Positions 1-5,707 of a stretch of 5,707 nt of DNA are shown in pieces (within the stretch, counting starts at the first letter, position 1; every line of letters begins with the position of its first letter). The notes beneath the pieces were generated by a model. It made no database searches. It was given only the letters and a program-made list of their open reading frames with translations, and had not been told where the DNA came from. This DNA is from Nitratiruptor sp. (lineage in GTDB: Bacteria > Campylobacterota > Campylobacteria > Campylobacterales > Nitratiruptoraceae), in NCBI GenBank assembly GCA_015494595.1, contig WGAX01000025.1, positions 1 through 5,707 of the forward strand, given 5' to 3'. Position numbers and translations under genes: made by a program.

Positions 1-504
1 AATAGCTGGATAGGAGAGGAGGGAAATCTTTTTTTCTCTTTTGCGCTGCCTTTAGCTCAGTTGCCTCACGATTTGCCTTTAGCTTCAGCCTCTATCTACT
101 TTTCTTATATCCTTAAAGAAATTTTAGCCTCTTTTGGCTCAAAAGTGTGGGTAAAGTGGCCAAACGATTTTTATATTGAAGCTCAAAAGTGTGGAGGATG
201 TGTAACCAATATAGTGGCAGATTGTGTAGTTTGTGGTATAGGACTCAATACAAAAAAAGCTCCCTCTTCCTTTGCAAAACTTGATATTGAGATAGATGAT
301 ATGCTCTTGTTACAGAGCTATTTTGCAAAATTAAAATCAAAACCTTTATGGAAGAATATTTTTAGCAAATATAAGATAGAATTTTATAAAAACAACTCTT
401 TTAAAGTGCATATAAAAAGAGGGCTGATAGATTTAAGTCAGGCGAAACTGCTAGAAGATGGGGCATTAGAGATAGAGGGCGAAAGGATATATAGCATAAG
501 ATGA
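1..504 (+). CDS. birA: Biotin-[acetyl-CoA-carboxylase] ligase, 5'-truncated by window edge
   Basis: This enzyme activates biotin with ATP to biotinyl-AMP and attaches it to the acceptor lysine of the biotin carboxyl carrier protein (cytoplasmic; fatty-acid synthesis). The frame is open from base 1 and ends at TGA 502-504, giving the last 167 residues; the start lies upstream. Visible: SWIGEEGN at residues 2-9, matching the region just after the biotinyl-AMP loop; the family motif KWPND at 52-56; a lysine (K63) aligned by eye with E. coli BirA K183, followed by the conserved glycine pair; GIGLN at 79-83; and a short C-terminal beta domain ending in DGALEIEGERIYSIR. A TTG at 61 could be read as a start, but homology clearly continues upstream of it. 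The family in Campylobacterota is usually the short form without the DNA-binding domain, but the N-terminus is not visible. Oddity: four cysteines as CxxC-x7-CxxC at 64, 67, 75 and 78. It overlaps parA by 4 nt, suggesting co-transcription and coupled translation. Confidence 0.93.
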   Translation, partial: NSWIGEEGNLFFSFALPLAQLPHDLPLASASIYFSYILKEILASFGSKVWVKWPNDFYIEAQKCGGCVTNIVADCVVCGIGLNTKKAPSSFAKLDIEIDDMLLLQSYFAKLKSKPLWKNIFSKYKIEFYKNNSFKVHIKRGLIDLSQAKLLEDGALEIEGERIYSIR

Positions 505-1292
505 GAGAGATTATAGCCATAGCCAATCAAAAGGGGGGAGTGGGAAAAACCACTACCGCAGTAAATTTGGCTGCCTCCTTAGCAAAAGAGGGTAAGAGCG
601 TTCTGCTCATTGATGCAGATCCTCAGGCTAATGCCACTACAAGTTTAGGATTTAGCAGAAATGATTATGAATTTAATATCTACCATGTAATGATTGGTGC
701 AAAAAAGCTCTCTCAAGTGACACTTAAAACAGCTGTAAAAAATCTCTATCTTGCTCCTTCCAATATTGGTCTAGTAGGAATTGAAAAAGAGTTTTATATT
801 AGTGACAAAAAGAGAGAGCTTATGCTTAAAGAGGCGATAGAGGAGATTAAATATGAGTATGACTATATTATTATTGACTCCCCTCCAGCTTTGGGTCCCA
901 TGACAATTAATGCTTTAAGTGCAGCAAATTCTGTCATTATTCCCATTCAGTGTGAGTTTTTTGCATTGGAAGGATTAGCTCAGCTTCTTAATACCATTAG
1001 ACTTATTAGAAAAACAATCAATCCAACGTTGAAAATTAAGGGCTTTTTACCTACGATGTATAGTAAACAAAATAACCTCTCAAAACAGGTACTAGCAGAT
1101 TTAACACACCACTTCAATGATAAACTCTTTCGTGATAAACAGACCTCCTCTTATATTGTTATTCCAAGAAATGTGAAACTTGCAGAGAGTCCTAGTTTTG
1201 GAAAACCTGTCATTGAGTATGATAAAAACTGTACAGGCTCTCTTGCCTATAAAACATTAGCAAAAATTATTATGGAAAATGCGCATGAATAA
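501..1292 (+). CDS. parA: Chromosome partitioning ATPase ParA (Soj family)
   Basis: A 263-residue, full-length small ParA/Soj-type P-loop ATPase of the MinD/ParA superfamily. ATP-bound ParA dimers coat the nucleoid; ParB-parS complexes stimulate hydrolysis and are pulled along the resulting gradient. Visible motifs: deviant Walker A KGGVGKTT at residues 11-18 with signature lysine K11 and catalytic-site K16; the A' motif LLIDADPQAN at 35-44; Walker B YIIIDSPP at 122-129; and the C-terminal IPRNVKLAESPSFGKPV at 221-237, a hallmark of chromosomal Soj proteins that includes an arginine in the region implicated in non-specific DNA binding. There is no N-terminal helix-turn-helix extension as in plasmid P1-type ParA. 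ATG 501 overlaps the birA stop (ATGA). The nearest AGGA (484-487) is about 13 nt upstream, too far to be ideal, so translation probably relies on coupling to birA. It overlaps its partner gene parB. Confidence 0.97.
   Translation: MREIIAIANQKGGVGKTTTAVNLAASLAKEGKSVLLIDADPQANATTSLGFSRNDYEFNIYHVMIGAKKLSQVTLKTAVKNLYLAPSNIGLVGIEKEFYISDKKRELMLKEAIEEIKYEYDYIIIDSPPALGPMTINALSAANSVIIPIQCEFFALEGLAQLLNTIRLIRKTINPTLKIKGFLPTMYSKQNNLSKQVLADLTHHFNDKLFRDKQTSSYIVIPRNVKLAESPSFGKPVIEYDKNCTGSLAYKTLAKIIMENAHE
1274..1277 (+). promoter_or_regulatory. Weak Shine-Dalgarno (GGAA) deciding the parB start
   Basis: GGAA lies 7 nt before ATG 1285 but only 1 nt before the alternative ATG 1279. Spacing therefore favours 1285. 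The site is weak and sits inside the parA coding sequence, so translational coupling to parA is likely. This is inference from spacing only. Confidence 0.4.
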
Positions 1293-2112
1293 GAAGCGAC
1301 TGGGTAGGGGACTGGGCGATATTTTAGGTGAGGTGACTGAGGTTTATGAAAAAGAGATACCTCAAAGAGATATTGTAGAGATTCCCATTGCAACTATTCG
1401 CAAAAACCCTTATCAGCCTCGAAAAGAGTTTGATCCAAAGAGTTTGCAAGAGCTGGCAGACTCTATTAAAGAGCATGGATTATTGCAGCCTATTGTAGTG
1501 ATAGAAGACATTGATGGGTATATGCTTATTGCAGGAGAGAGAAGATTAAGAGCCTCTCAATTGGCTGGATTTACAAAAATCAAAGCCATCATAGCACATA
1601 TCGATAAGAAGCGTTTTAGAGAGTATGCCCTGATAGAGAATATTCAAAGAGAAAATCTCAAGCCCCTTGAGCTTGCTTACTCTTACAAGGAGCTGCTTGA
1701 AGAGCATGGGATTACGCATGAAGAGTTGGCGCACATTGTTAAAAAGAGTAGAGCGCATATTACAAATACACTGCGATTATTGCAGTTGAGTGAGTATAGT
1801 AAAGAGGCGTTAGAGAAACAGAAAATTAGTGCAGGACACGCTAAAGTATTGGTAGGCTTAGATGAGCAGAGCCAAAAAGAGATCGTAGACACTATTGTGG
1901 AGAAAAATTTAAGCGTGCGTGAGACAGAGAGGCTGGTACAGCAAAGAGGTGTTACAAAAAGTGATAATGCCAAACCAGAGGAGTTTGATCTATCTTTAGT
2001 GCTTAAAAAGCTTCAAGAAAGGGGCTTTAAGGCCAAAGTTACGAAGCAGAGCCTTACGATTCATTTTAGATCAGCAGAGGATATTGATAAGTTTTTGCAA
2101 ATTTTTTCATAA
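1285..2112 (+). CDS. parB: Chromosome partitioning protein ParB (Spo0J family)
   Basis: A 275-residue ParB/Spo0J protein: a CTP-dependent DNA clamp that loads at parS, spreads, and triggers ParA ATP hydrolysis. Domain order (numbering from ATG 1285): N-terminal ParA-interacting box KKRLGRGLGDIL at 3-14; the N-terminal CTP-binding domain with NPYQPR at 41-46, GLLQP at 65-69, GERRLRAS at 84-91 and ENIQRENL at 118-125; a helix-turn-helix segment around 143-168 (ITHEELAHIVKKSRAHI) for parS recognition; the ISAGHAKVL segment at 181-189; and a short C-terminal dimerisation domain at about 234-275. All the usual ParB boxes are present and the length is typical. A start 6 nt upstream (ATG 1279, two extra residues) is possible; 1285 has better ribosome-binding-site spacing. 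It overlaps the end of parA by 8 nt and is followed by the only notable gap in the window. Confidence 0.96.
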   Translation: MNKKRLGRGLGDILGEVTEVYEKEIPQRDIVEIPIATIRKNPYQPRKEFDPKSLQELADSIKEHGLLQPIVVIEDIDGYMLIAGERRLRASQLAGFTKIKAIIAHIDKKRFREYALIENIQRENLKPLELAYSYKELLEEHGITHEELAHIVKKSRAHITNTLRLLQLSEYSKEALEKQKISAGHAKVLVGLDEQSQKEIVDTIVEKNLSVRETERLVQQRGVTKSDNAKPEEFDLSLVLKKLQERGFKAKVTKQSLTIHFRSAEDIDKFLQIFS

Positions 2113-2141
2113 TTGAGACTTTGGTTTAAACTTTCTATATA
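2113..2141 (+). promoter_or_regulatory. Candidate promoter P1 upstream of atpF'
   Basis: TTGAGA at 2113-2118 (5 of 6 match to the sigma-70 -35 consensus) is separated by 17 nt from TATATA at 2136-2141 (4 of 6 match to the -10 consensus). This would start transcription near 2148. The spacing is ideal but the -10 is weak and lies inside a palindrome, so this is the less certain of two overlapping candidates. Confidence 0.35.
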
Positions 2142-2143
2142 GA
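2124..2143. repeat. Two short adjacent palindromes before the atp operon
   Basis: GTTTAAAC (2124-2131) and TCTATATAGA (2134-2143) are each perfect DNA palindromes, with centres 11 bp apart, about one helical turn. They lie between parB and atpF', covering the -10 of candidate promoter P1 and the region just upstream of P2. They lack a loop and a T-tract, so they are not a terminator. They could be an operator, or simply chance in A+T-rich DNA. Confidence 0.4.
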
Positions 2144-2149
2144 TTATTG

Positions 2150-2158
2150 TGATAAAAT
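2150..2158 (+). promoter_or_regulatory. Candidate extended -10 promoter P2 of the atp operon
   Basis: TGATAAAAT consists of the extended -10 element TG at 2150-2151, one base, then TAAAAT at 2153-2158 (5 of 6 match to TATAAT). There is no good -35 at 16-18 nt upstream, only T-rich sequence, which is usual for sigma-70-class promoters of Campylobacterota. Predicted start is about 2164-2166, giving a roughly 20-nt leader that carries the atpF' ribosome-binding site. No convincing terminator separates parB from this promoter, so some readthrough from parAB is also likely. Confidence 0.55.
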
Positions 2159-2173
2159 CCATTCAAATTTGAG

Positions 2174-2184
2174 AAAGGGAGAGG
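2174..2184 (+). promoter_or_regulatory. Shine-Dalgarno region of atpF'
   Basis: The purine run AAAGGGAGAGG precedes ATG 2186. Its AAAGG portion leaves 7 nt and its GGGAG portion 4 nt to the start codon. This is a strong ribosome-binding region and supports the chosen start. Confidence 0.7.
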
Positions 2185-2185
2185 T

Positions 2186-2608
2186 ATGTTAGATATTAGT
2201 ATAGGCTTATTGCTTCTAACTGCAGTGGTCTTTGTGGGACTAATATTTCTTCTTAATAATTGGCTTTATAAGCCTTTGCTTGCCTTTATGCAGGAGCGAG
2301 AAGAGAGTATTCGCAGAGATTTAGAGAATGCGAATGCAAATGAGGAGGGCTCGCAAAAGCTTTGTGAGGAGGCACAAGCAATTATTGCACAAGCAAAGAG
2401 TGAGGCTTCTGCAATGAAAAAAGAGGCTGTGGAAAAAGCCAAAGCAGAGGTGCAAGAGCTTATTGCTGCAAAAAGAGGTGAATTGGAAAAGCGCTATGAG
2501 AAGTTTTTAGAGGAGCTCAAAAAAGAGGAAGAGAGCGTTAAGAGCACGCTTATTTCACAAATGCCACTTTTTAAAGAGGCATTGAAAGCTAAGTTTAATA
2601 AACTATAA
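2186..2608 (+). CDS. atpF': F-type ATP synthase subunit b'
   Basis: A 140-residue peripheral-stalk subunit of the F0 sector. An N-terminal membrane anchor (about residues 5-24, LLLLTAVVFVGLIFLL) follows a very short periplasmic tail. It is followed by the conserved WLYKPLLAFMQERE segment at 26-39, which continues into a long, charged, Ala/Glu/Lys-rich helix to the C-terminus, as expected for the right-handed coiled coil that pairs with subunit b. The size and lack of a signal peptide distinguish it from the next gene, which encodes the second b-type protein. In bacteria with both genes the stalk is a b/b' heterodimer that ties delta and the alpha3beta3 head to subunit a. It is first in the atp cluster and is separated by 11 nt from atpF. 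Annotation pipelines may call it simply 'F0F1 ATP synthase subunit B family protein'. Confidence 0.92.
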   Translation: MLDISIGLLLLTAVVFVGLIFLLNNWLYKPLLAFMQEREESIRRDLENANANEEGSQKLCEEAQAIIAQAKSEASAMKKEAVEKAKAEVQELIAAKRGELEKRYEKFLEELKKEEESVKSTLISQMPLFKEALKAKFNKL

Positions 2609-2609
2609 A

Positions 2610-2617
2610 AGGAGAGG
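2610..2617 (+). promoter_or_regulatory. Shine-Dalgarno supporting the atpF GTG start
   Basis: AGGAGAGG lies in the atpF'-atpF gap; its AGGAG core (2610-2614) is 5 nt from GTG 2620. No in-frame ATG lies near the protein N-terminus, so this site fixes the GTG as the start. Confidence 0.7.
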
Positions 2618-2619
2618 GT

Positions 2620-3129
2620 GTGAGTATTAGAGTATTATCCCTATTGCTTCTTCTCGGTAGTGCTCTTTTTGCCAAGGAGACAGGATCGACTGATTTTGTA
2701 CCACGAACTATTAACTTTTTGATTTTTGCAGCAATTCTTTACTATTTAGCAGCAGAGCCGATTAAGAATTTTTTCAAAAACAGAAGTGCTTCTATTGCAG
2801 CAAAACTTGAAGAGGTACAGGTAAAGCTTAAAAAGGCAAAAGAGGATAAGCAAAAAGCGCAAGAGGAGTTAGAGAAAGCTAAAGAGTTGGCAAAAGAGAT
2901 TTTAGAGGTGACAAAGAGAGAGATTGAGATTATGACAAAAGAGATTAAAGAGCATGCTCAAAACGAAATAGCTCTTCTTGAGAAAAGTTTTGAAGAGAAT
3001 ATTGAGCTTGAAAAGAGAAAAAGGGTGCGAGAGATTACCAAAGAGGTATTAGAAGAGCTCTTTGAGGATAAATCTCTTGAGTTGGATAAACAGAAATTTG
3101 TCAATCTGATTGTGAAAAAGGTTGCCTAA
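2620..3129 (+). CDS. atpF: F-type ATP synthase subunit b
   Basis: A 169-residue peripheral-stalk subunit, partner of b' in the F0 sector. It starts at GTG and ends at TAA 3127-3129. Residues 1-18 look like a cleavable signal peptide (basic Arg4, leucine-rich core, then LFA before KE). A second hydrophobic stretch, RTINFLIFAAILYYLAAEPI at 29-48, matches the conserved b-subunit membrane anchor. Residues 49-150 are a highly charged Glu/Lys-rich helix typical of the stalk coiled coil, and the C-terminus ends in LIVKKVA. From memory, AtpF of Helicobacter pylori also carries an extra N-terminal hydrophobic segment, so this is probably a lineage trait and not an anomaly. Its stop codon overlaps the atpH start by 1 nt (TAATG), indicating coupled translation. 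Confidence 0.94.
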   Translation: MSIRVLSLLLLLGSALFAKETGSTDFVPRTINFLIFAAILYYLAAEPIKNFFKNRSASIAAKLEEVQVKLKKAKEDKQKAQEELEKAKELAKEILEVTKREIEIMTKEIKEHAQNEIALLEKSFEENIELEKRKRVREITKEVLEELFEDKSLELDKQKFVNLIVKKVA

Positions 3130-3659
3130 TGGAAGAGTTGATTGCCAAAAGATATGTCAAAGCGCTTATGCAGAGTGCTTCATTGGATGAGCTCCAAGAG
3201 ATTGAGAAGTATCTAGAGGGTATAGCCAAACTTTTTAAAGAGTGGAAGATTAAAGAGATTGTAATCTCTCCAGAGATCAAAGCTCAAGAAAAACTTGAGC
3301 TTCTTGTAGGAGGGCTAAAAAATCCTAATAAAAAGTTTGTCAATTTGCTCAAGCTTTTAGCCCAAAAAAGAAGACTCTCCCTTATTCCCTATCTAGCCAA
3401 AGAGCTAGAAAATCAGATTGCTTTAATGCAAAAACGCTTTAAGGGGCGTGTATTGAGTGAGTTTGAGCTTAGTAGTAGCGAAATAGCTAAGATTGAAGAG
3501 GCATTGAGCAGAAGAATTGGGGCTGAAGTAAAACTTGAGCCAGCTTCACAAAAGTTTGATGGCATTAAGGTAGAGGTTGATACAGTAGGTATCGAGATAG
3601 AGTTTTCAAAAAGCAAAATTAAAAAGCAAATTATTGAAAATATTCTTCAAGCAATATAG
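3129..3659 (+). CDS. atpH: F-type ATP synthase subunit delta
   Basis: A 176-residue F1 delta subunit (OSCP homologue), which joins the top of the alpha3beta3 head to the b/b' stalk. The N-terminal six-helix domain begins with the family pattern AKRYVKAL at residues 6-13 and contains KFVNLLKLLAQKRRLSLIP at 69-87, the conserved central helix region. The C-terminal domain includes FKGRVLSEFELSSSEI at 104-119 and the closing stretch FDGIKVEVDTVGIEIEFS at 143-160. This closing stretch replaces the G-x-x-x-x-x-GD-x-x-x-D-x-S signature of better-known delta subunits with a divergent version, but the hydrophobic pattern is kept. Length is normal. AAAAAGG at 3115-3121, inside atpF, lies 7 nt from ATG 3129 and serves as ribosome-binding site. 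It is followed by a 12-nt gap to atpA. Confidence 0.93.
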   Translation: MEELIAKRYVKALMQSASLDELQEIEKYLEGIAKLFKEWKIKEIVISPEIKAQEKLELLVGGLKNPNKKFVNLLKLLAQKRRLSLIPYLAKELENQIALMQKRFKGRVLSEFELSSSEIAKIEEALSRRIGAEVKLEPASQKFDGIKVEVDTVGIEIEFSKSKIKKQIIENILQAI

Positions 3660-3666
3660 AAAGGAG
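3660..3666 (+). promoter_or_regulatory. Shine-Dalgarno supporting the atpA GTG start
   Basis: AAAGGAG directly after the atpH stop codon is 5 nt from GTG 3672. It is a near-perfect anti-16S match and fixes the GTG start of atpA; the resulting N-terminus MAQKLQADEISAIIK fits the alpha-subunit family. Confidence 0.75.
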
Positions 3667-3671
3667 TTACA

Positions 3672-5189
3672 GTGGCACAAAAACTGCAGGCAGATGAGAT
3701 TAGTGCGATTATAAAAGAGAGAATCGAGGATTTTGAGCTGAAAATTGATGTGGAAGAGACCGGTAAAGTTATCTCTTTTGCTGATGGGGTTGCCAAAGTA
3801 TATGGCCTCAATAATGCTATGGCAGGGGAGATGCTTGAGTTTGAAAATGGTGATAAGGGAATGGCGCTCAACCTTGAAGAGAGCGATGTTGGTGTGGTTG
3901 TTCTTGGAAAGGGTGAAGGAATTAGAGAGGGCTCAAGCGTTAAGAGGCTAGGTCAACTTCTAAAGGTGCCAGTAGGCGAAGAGTTAGTGGGAAGAGTTAT
4001 TAATGCTATTGGTGAGCCGATTGATGGCAAAGGGGCTATTGAGGCAAAAGAGTATCGCTATGTAGAGGAGAAAGCTCCTGGTATTATGGCAAGAAAATCT
4101 GTGCATGAGCCGTTACAAACAGGTATTAAAGCAATCGATGCACTTGTGCCAATTGGTAGAGGCCAAAGGGAGCTTATTATTGGTGATAGACAGACAGGTA
4201 AAACTACTGTAGCAATCGATACGATTATCAACCAAAAAGGGCAAGATGTAATCTGTATCTATGTAGCCATTGGACAGAAACAGTCAACCGTAGCCCAAGT
4301 GGTTAAAAAGCTTGAAGAGCATGGTGCAATGGATTATACTATTGTTGTTAATGCTGGAGCGAGTGAGCCAGCAGCACTCCAATTCTTAGCCCCTTATACC
4401 GGTGTAACAATTGGCGAGTATTTTAGAGACAATGCAAAACATGCCCTTATTGTGTATGATGATCTTAGCAAGCACGCAGTGGCCTATCGTGAGATGTCCT
4501 TGATTTTAAGAAGACCTCCTGGTCGTGAAGCATATCCTGGAGATGTTTTCTACATCCATTCACGACTACTTGAGAGAGCTGCAAAGCTTAATGATAAGCT
4601 TGGGGCTGGAAGCTTGACTGCACTGCCAATTATTGAGACACAAGCTGGGGATGTTTCAGCCTATATTCCTACAAATGTGATCTCAATTACAGATGGACAG
4701 ATTTTCCTTGAATCTGATCTCTTCAATGCAGGAATTAGACCGGCAATTAATGTGGGTATCTCAGTTTCAAGAGTTGGAGGAGCTGCGCAGATTAAAGCGA
4801 TGAAACAGGTTGCTGGAACACTTCGCCTTGACTTAGCACAATATCGTGAGCTTGAAGCCTTTGCTCAGTTTGCAAGCGATTTGGATGAGGCGAGTCGAAA
4901 GCAGCTTGAGCGTGGACAAAGAATGGTAGAAATTCTCAAGCAGCCTCCATACTCTCCACTTCCAGTTGAGAAGCAGGTAACTATTATCTATGCTGGGGCA
5001 AACGGATTTTTGGATGATATTCCTGTAAAAGCTATTAGCAAGTTTGAGTATGAGCTCTATAGTTTTATTGAAGCTAAATATCCACAAATTTTTGCGATGA
5101 TTCGTGAGAAAAAGGCTCTTGATGATGAGCTCAAAGAGCTTTTGAATAAGGCGATTGAAGAGTTTAAGGCTAGCTTTAGTGCCGAGTAA
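3672..5189 (+). CDS. atpA: F-type ATP synthase subunit alpha
   Basis: A 505-residue F1 alpha subunit, full length for the family. Three alpha subunits alternate with three beta subunits in the head; alpha sites bind nucleotide without turnover and contribute the arginine finger to the beta catalytic sites. Visible: N-terminal helix and beta-barrel domain at about 1-95 (LQADEISAIIKERIEDF at 5-21; GKVISFADGVAKVYGL at 31-46); Walker A GDRQTGKT at 171-178; Walker B region ALIVYDDLSKHA at 258-269; the alpha/beta family signature PAINVGISVS at 357-366 followed by the arginine finger R367 in SRVGG; and a helical C-terminal domain at about 380-505. RRPPGREAYPGDVFY at 280-294 is another invariant segment. 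All key residues are present. GTG start with a strong Shine-Dalgarno; 9 nt separate it from atpG. Confidence 0.98.
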   Translation: MAQKLQADEISAIIKERIEDFELKIDVEETGKVISFADGVAKVYGLNNAMAGEMLEFENGDKGMALNLEESDVGVVVLGKGEGIREGSSVKRLGQLLKVPVGEELVGRVINAIGEPIDGKGAIEAKEYRYVEEKAPGIMARKSVHEPLQTGIKAIDALVPIGRGQRELIIGDRQTGKTTVAIDTIINQKGQDVICIYVAIGQKQSTVAQVVKKLEEHGAMDYTIVVNAGASEPAALQFLAPYTGVTIGEYFRDNAKHALIVYDDLSKHAVAYREMSLILRRPPGREAYPGDVFYIHSRLLERAAKLNDKLGAGSLTALPIIETQAGDVSAYIPTNVISITDGQIFLESDLFNAGIRPAINVGISVSRVGGAAQIKAMKQVAGTLRLDLAQYRELEAFAQFASDLDEASRKQLERGQRMVEILKQPPYSPLPVEKQVTIIYAGANGFLDDIPVKAISKFEYELYSFIEAKYPQIFAMIREKKALDDELKELLNKAIEEFKASFSAE

Positions 5190-5198
5190 GGATAAGCA

Positions 5199-5707
5199 AT
5201 GGCAAATTTAAAAGATATAAAAAGAAAAATTGGCAGTGTCAAGAACACCCAAAAGACTACCCGCGCTATGAAGCTAGTCTCTACGGCTAAGCTTCGTAGA
5301 GCTGAAGAGGTGGCAAAGCGTAGTAAATTTTTTGAAAACGCAATCAACGATACATTGGCTGAGATCGCCTCTTCTATCAAGACCTATAAAGTAGGGGGAA
5401 TTAAGAGCCGTTACTTTATTGAGCCAGAAGCCATAGGGGTGGTGGATCTTATTTTTATCACTGCCGATAAGGGTCTGTGTGGTGGTTTTAACTATCAGAC
5501 AATCAAAAGGATACGAAGCCTTATTGAGGAGTATGAGAAAAAGGGCGCAAAAGTTAGGCTCAAGGCCATTGGTAAAAAGGGAATTGAGTTTTTTAAATTT
5601 CAAGGCTATGAGCTGGCAGAGAGTGTGGTGGGACTAAGCTCTTCGCCAGACTATAAAAAAGCTGCCCAGTTTATTCAAGCCAGCGTGCAAGATTACCTTG
5701 ATGAGAA
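5199..5707 (+). CDS. atpG: F-type ATP synthase subunit gamma, 3'-truncated by window edge
   Basis: The first 169 residues of F1 gamma, the central rotating shaft that transmits c-ring rotation to the catalytic head. The family length is about 290, so the C-terminal coiled-coil helix lies beyond the window. Visible: the N-terminal helix MANLKDIKRKIGSVKNTQKT at 1-20 continuing through TRAMKLVSTAKLRRAE at 21-36, which pairs with the missing C-terminal helix; the start of the Rossmann-like domain with the conserved TADKGLCGGFN at 88-98; and KAIGKKGIEFF at 122-132. The frame stays open to the last base. AAGGA (5188-5192), overlapping the atpA stop, is 6 nt from ATG 5199 and supports this start. 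atpD (beta) and atpC (epsilon) are expected next. Confidence 0.96.
   Translation, partial: MANLKDIKRKIGSVKNTQKTTRAMKLVSTAKLRRAEEVAKRSKFFENAINDTLAEIASSIKTYKVGGIKSRYFIEPEAIGVVDLIFITADKGLCGGFNYQTIKRIRSLIEEYEKKGAKVRLKAIGKKGIEFFKFQGYELAESVVGLSSSPDYKKAAQFIQASVQDYLDE

Noticed and set aside
29..35. Run of seven Ts in birA
   Set aside because: It encodes part of the conserved LFFSF strand and is too short to suggest slipped-strand variation.
61..504. A complete 147-residue ORF starting at TTG 61
   Set aside because: The frame is open to base 1 and encodes BirA-like sequence (SWIGEEGN and onward) upstream of the TTG, so it is an internal codon of a truncated gene.
529..538. AAAAGGGGGG run in parA as a phase-variable tract or slippery site
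   Set aside because: Only six Gs, shorter than known phase-variable tracts in this group, and it encodes the invariant Walker A KGGVGK; no out-of-frame continuation is indicated.
1173..1179. GTGAAAC, a half-site of the parS consensus (TGTTTCACGTGAAACA)
   Set aside because: The other half is absent (no GTTTCAC beside it) and the bases encode the conserved VKL of ParA. I see no full parS site in the window.
2131..2177. CTTTCT/AGAAAG inverted repeat as a terminator after parB
   Set aside because: Six-bp arms with a loop of about 35 nt and no T-tract; the right arm is the atpF' leader next to the ribosome-binding site.
5057..5603. Minus-strand ORFs over the atpA end and atpG
   Set aside because: They lie antisense to clearly conserved genes, show no recognisable motifs or ribosome-binding sites, and are mirror-frame shadows. 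The same applies to the other minus-strand ORFs under parB, atpH and atpA.
1..5707. A hidden novel system, mobile element, CRISPR array or RNA gene
   Set aside because: About 98% of the window is accounted for by recognised housekeeping genes with intact motifs; no direct-repeat arrays, transposase-like frames, tRNA cloverleaf or rRNA-like stretches were seen.

Overview
The window is a compact, all-plus-strand stretch of bacterial chromosome holding eight protein genes. In order they are the 3' part of a biotin-protein ligase gene (birA), the chromosome-partition pair parA and parB, and the start of the F-type ATP synthase operon: atpF' (b'), atpF (b), atpH (delta), atpA (alpha) and the 5' part of atpG (gamma). 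From memory, the order birA - parA - parB - atpF' - atpF - atpH - atpA - atpG is characteristic of Campylobacterota (formerly Epsilonproteobacteria, e.g. Helicobacter, Campylobacter, Sulfurimonas, Nitratiruptor). The paired b'/b genes, the absence of atpB/atpE/atpI upstream, the moderate A+T richness and the Lys/Glu-rich proteins all fit. A free-living or deep-sea member is plausible, but no genus can be fixed from this sequence alone.

Layout. Positions 1-2112 form one tightly packed unit. birA overlaps parA by 4 nt (ATGA), and parA overlaps parB by 8 nt (or 14 nt if the upstream ATG is used). The only intergenic gap of any size is 2113-2185 (73 nt). It holds no convincing terminator, two candidate sigma-70-type promoters and two short palindromes, and is the likely start of the ATP synthase transcription unit. 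From 2186 to the window end the atp genes are separated by 1-nt overlaps to 12-nt gaps, mostly with clear Shine-Dalgarno sites; atpF and atpA begin with GTG.

Function. ParA (ATPase) and ParB (CTP-dependent DNA clamp) act together on parS sites to segregate chromosome origins; no parS site is seen here. BirA biotinylates the carboxyl carrier protein of acetyl-CoA carboxylase. The atp genes encode the peripheral stalk (b', b, delta), a catalytic-head subunit (alpha) and the central rotor stalk (gamma); beta and epsilon are expected just downstream, and a and c elsewhere in the genome.

All genes look intact apart from the two cut by the window edges. I found no mobile element, CRISPR array, RNA gene or undescribed system; this is a conserved housekeeping region. 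The points most worth a second look are a CxxC-x7-CxxC pattern in BirA, an apparent signal peptide in front of the membrane anchor of AtpF, and the palindrome-rich promoter region before atpF'.
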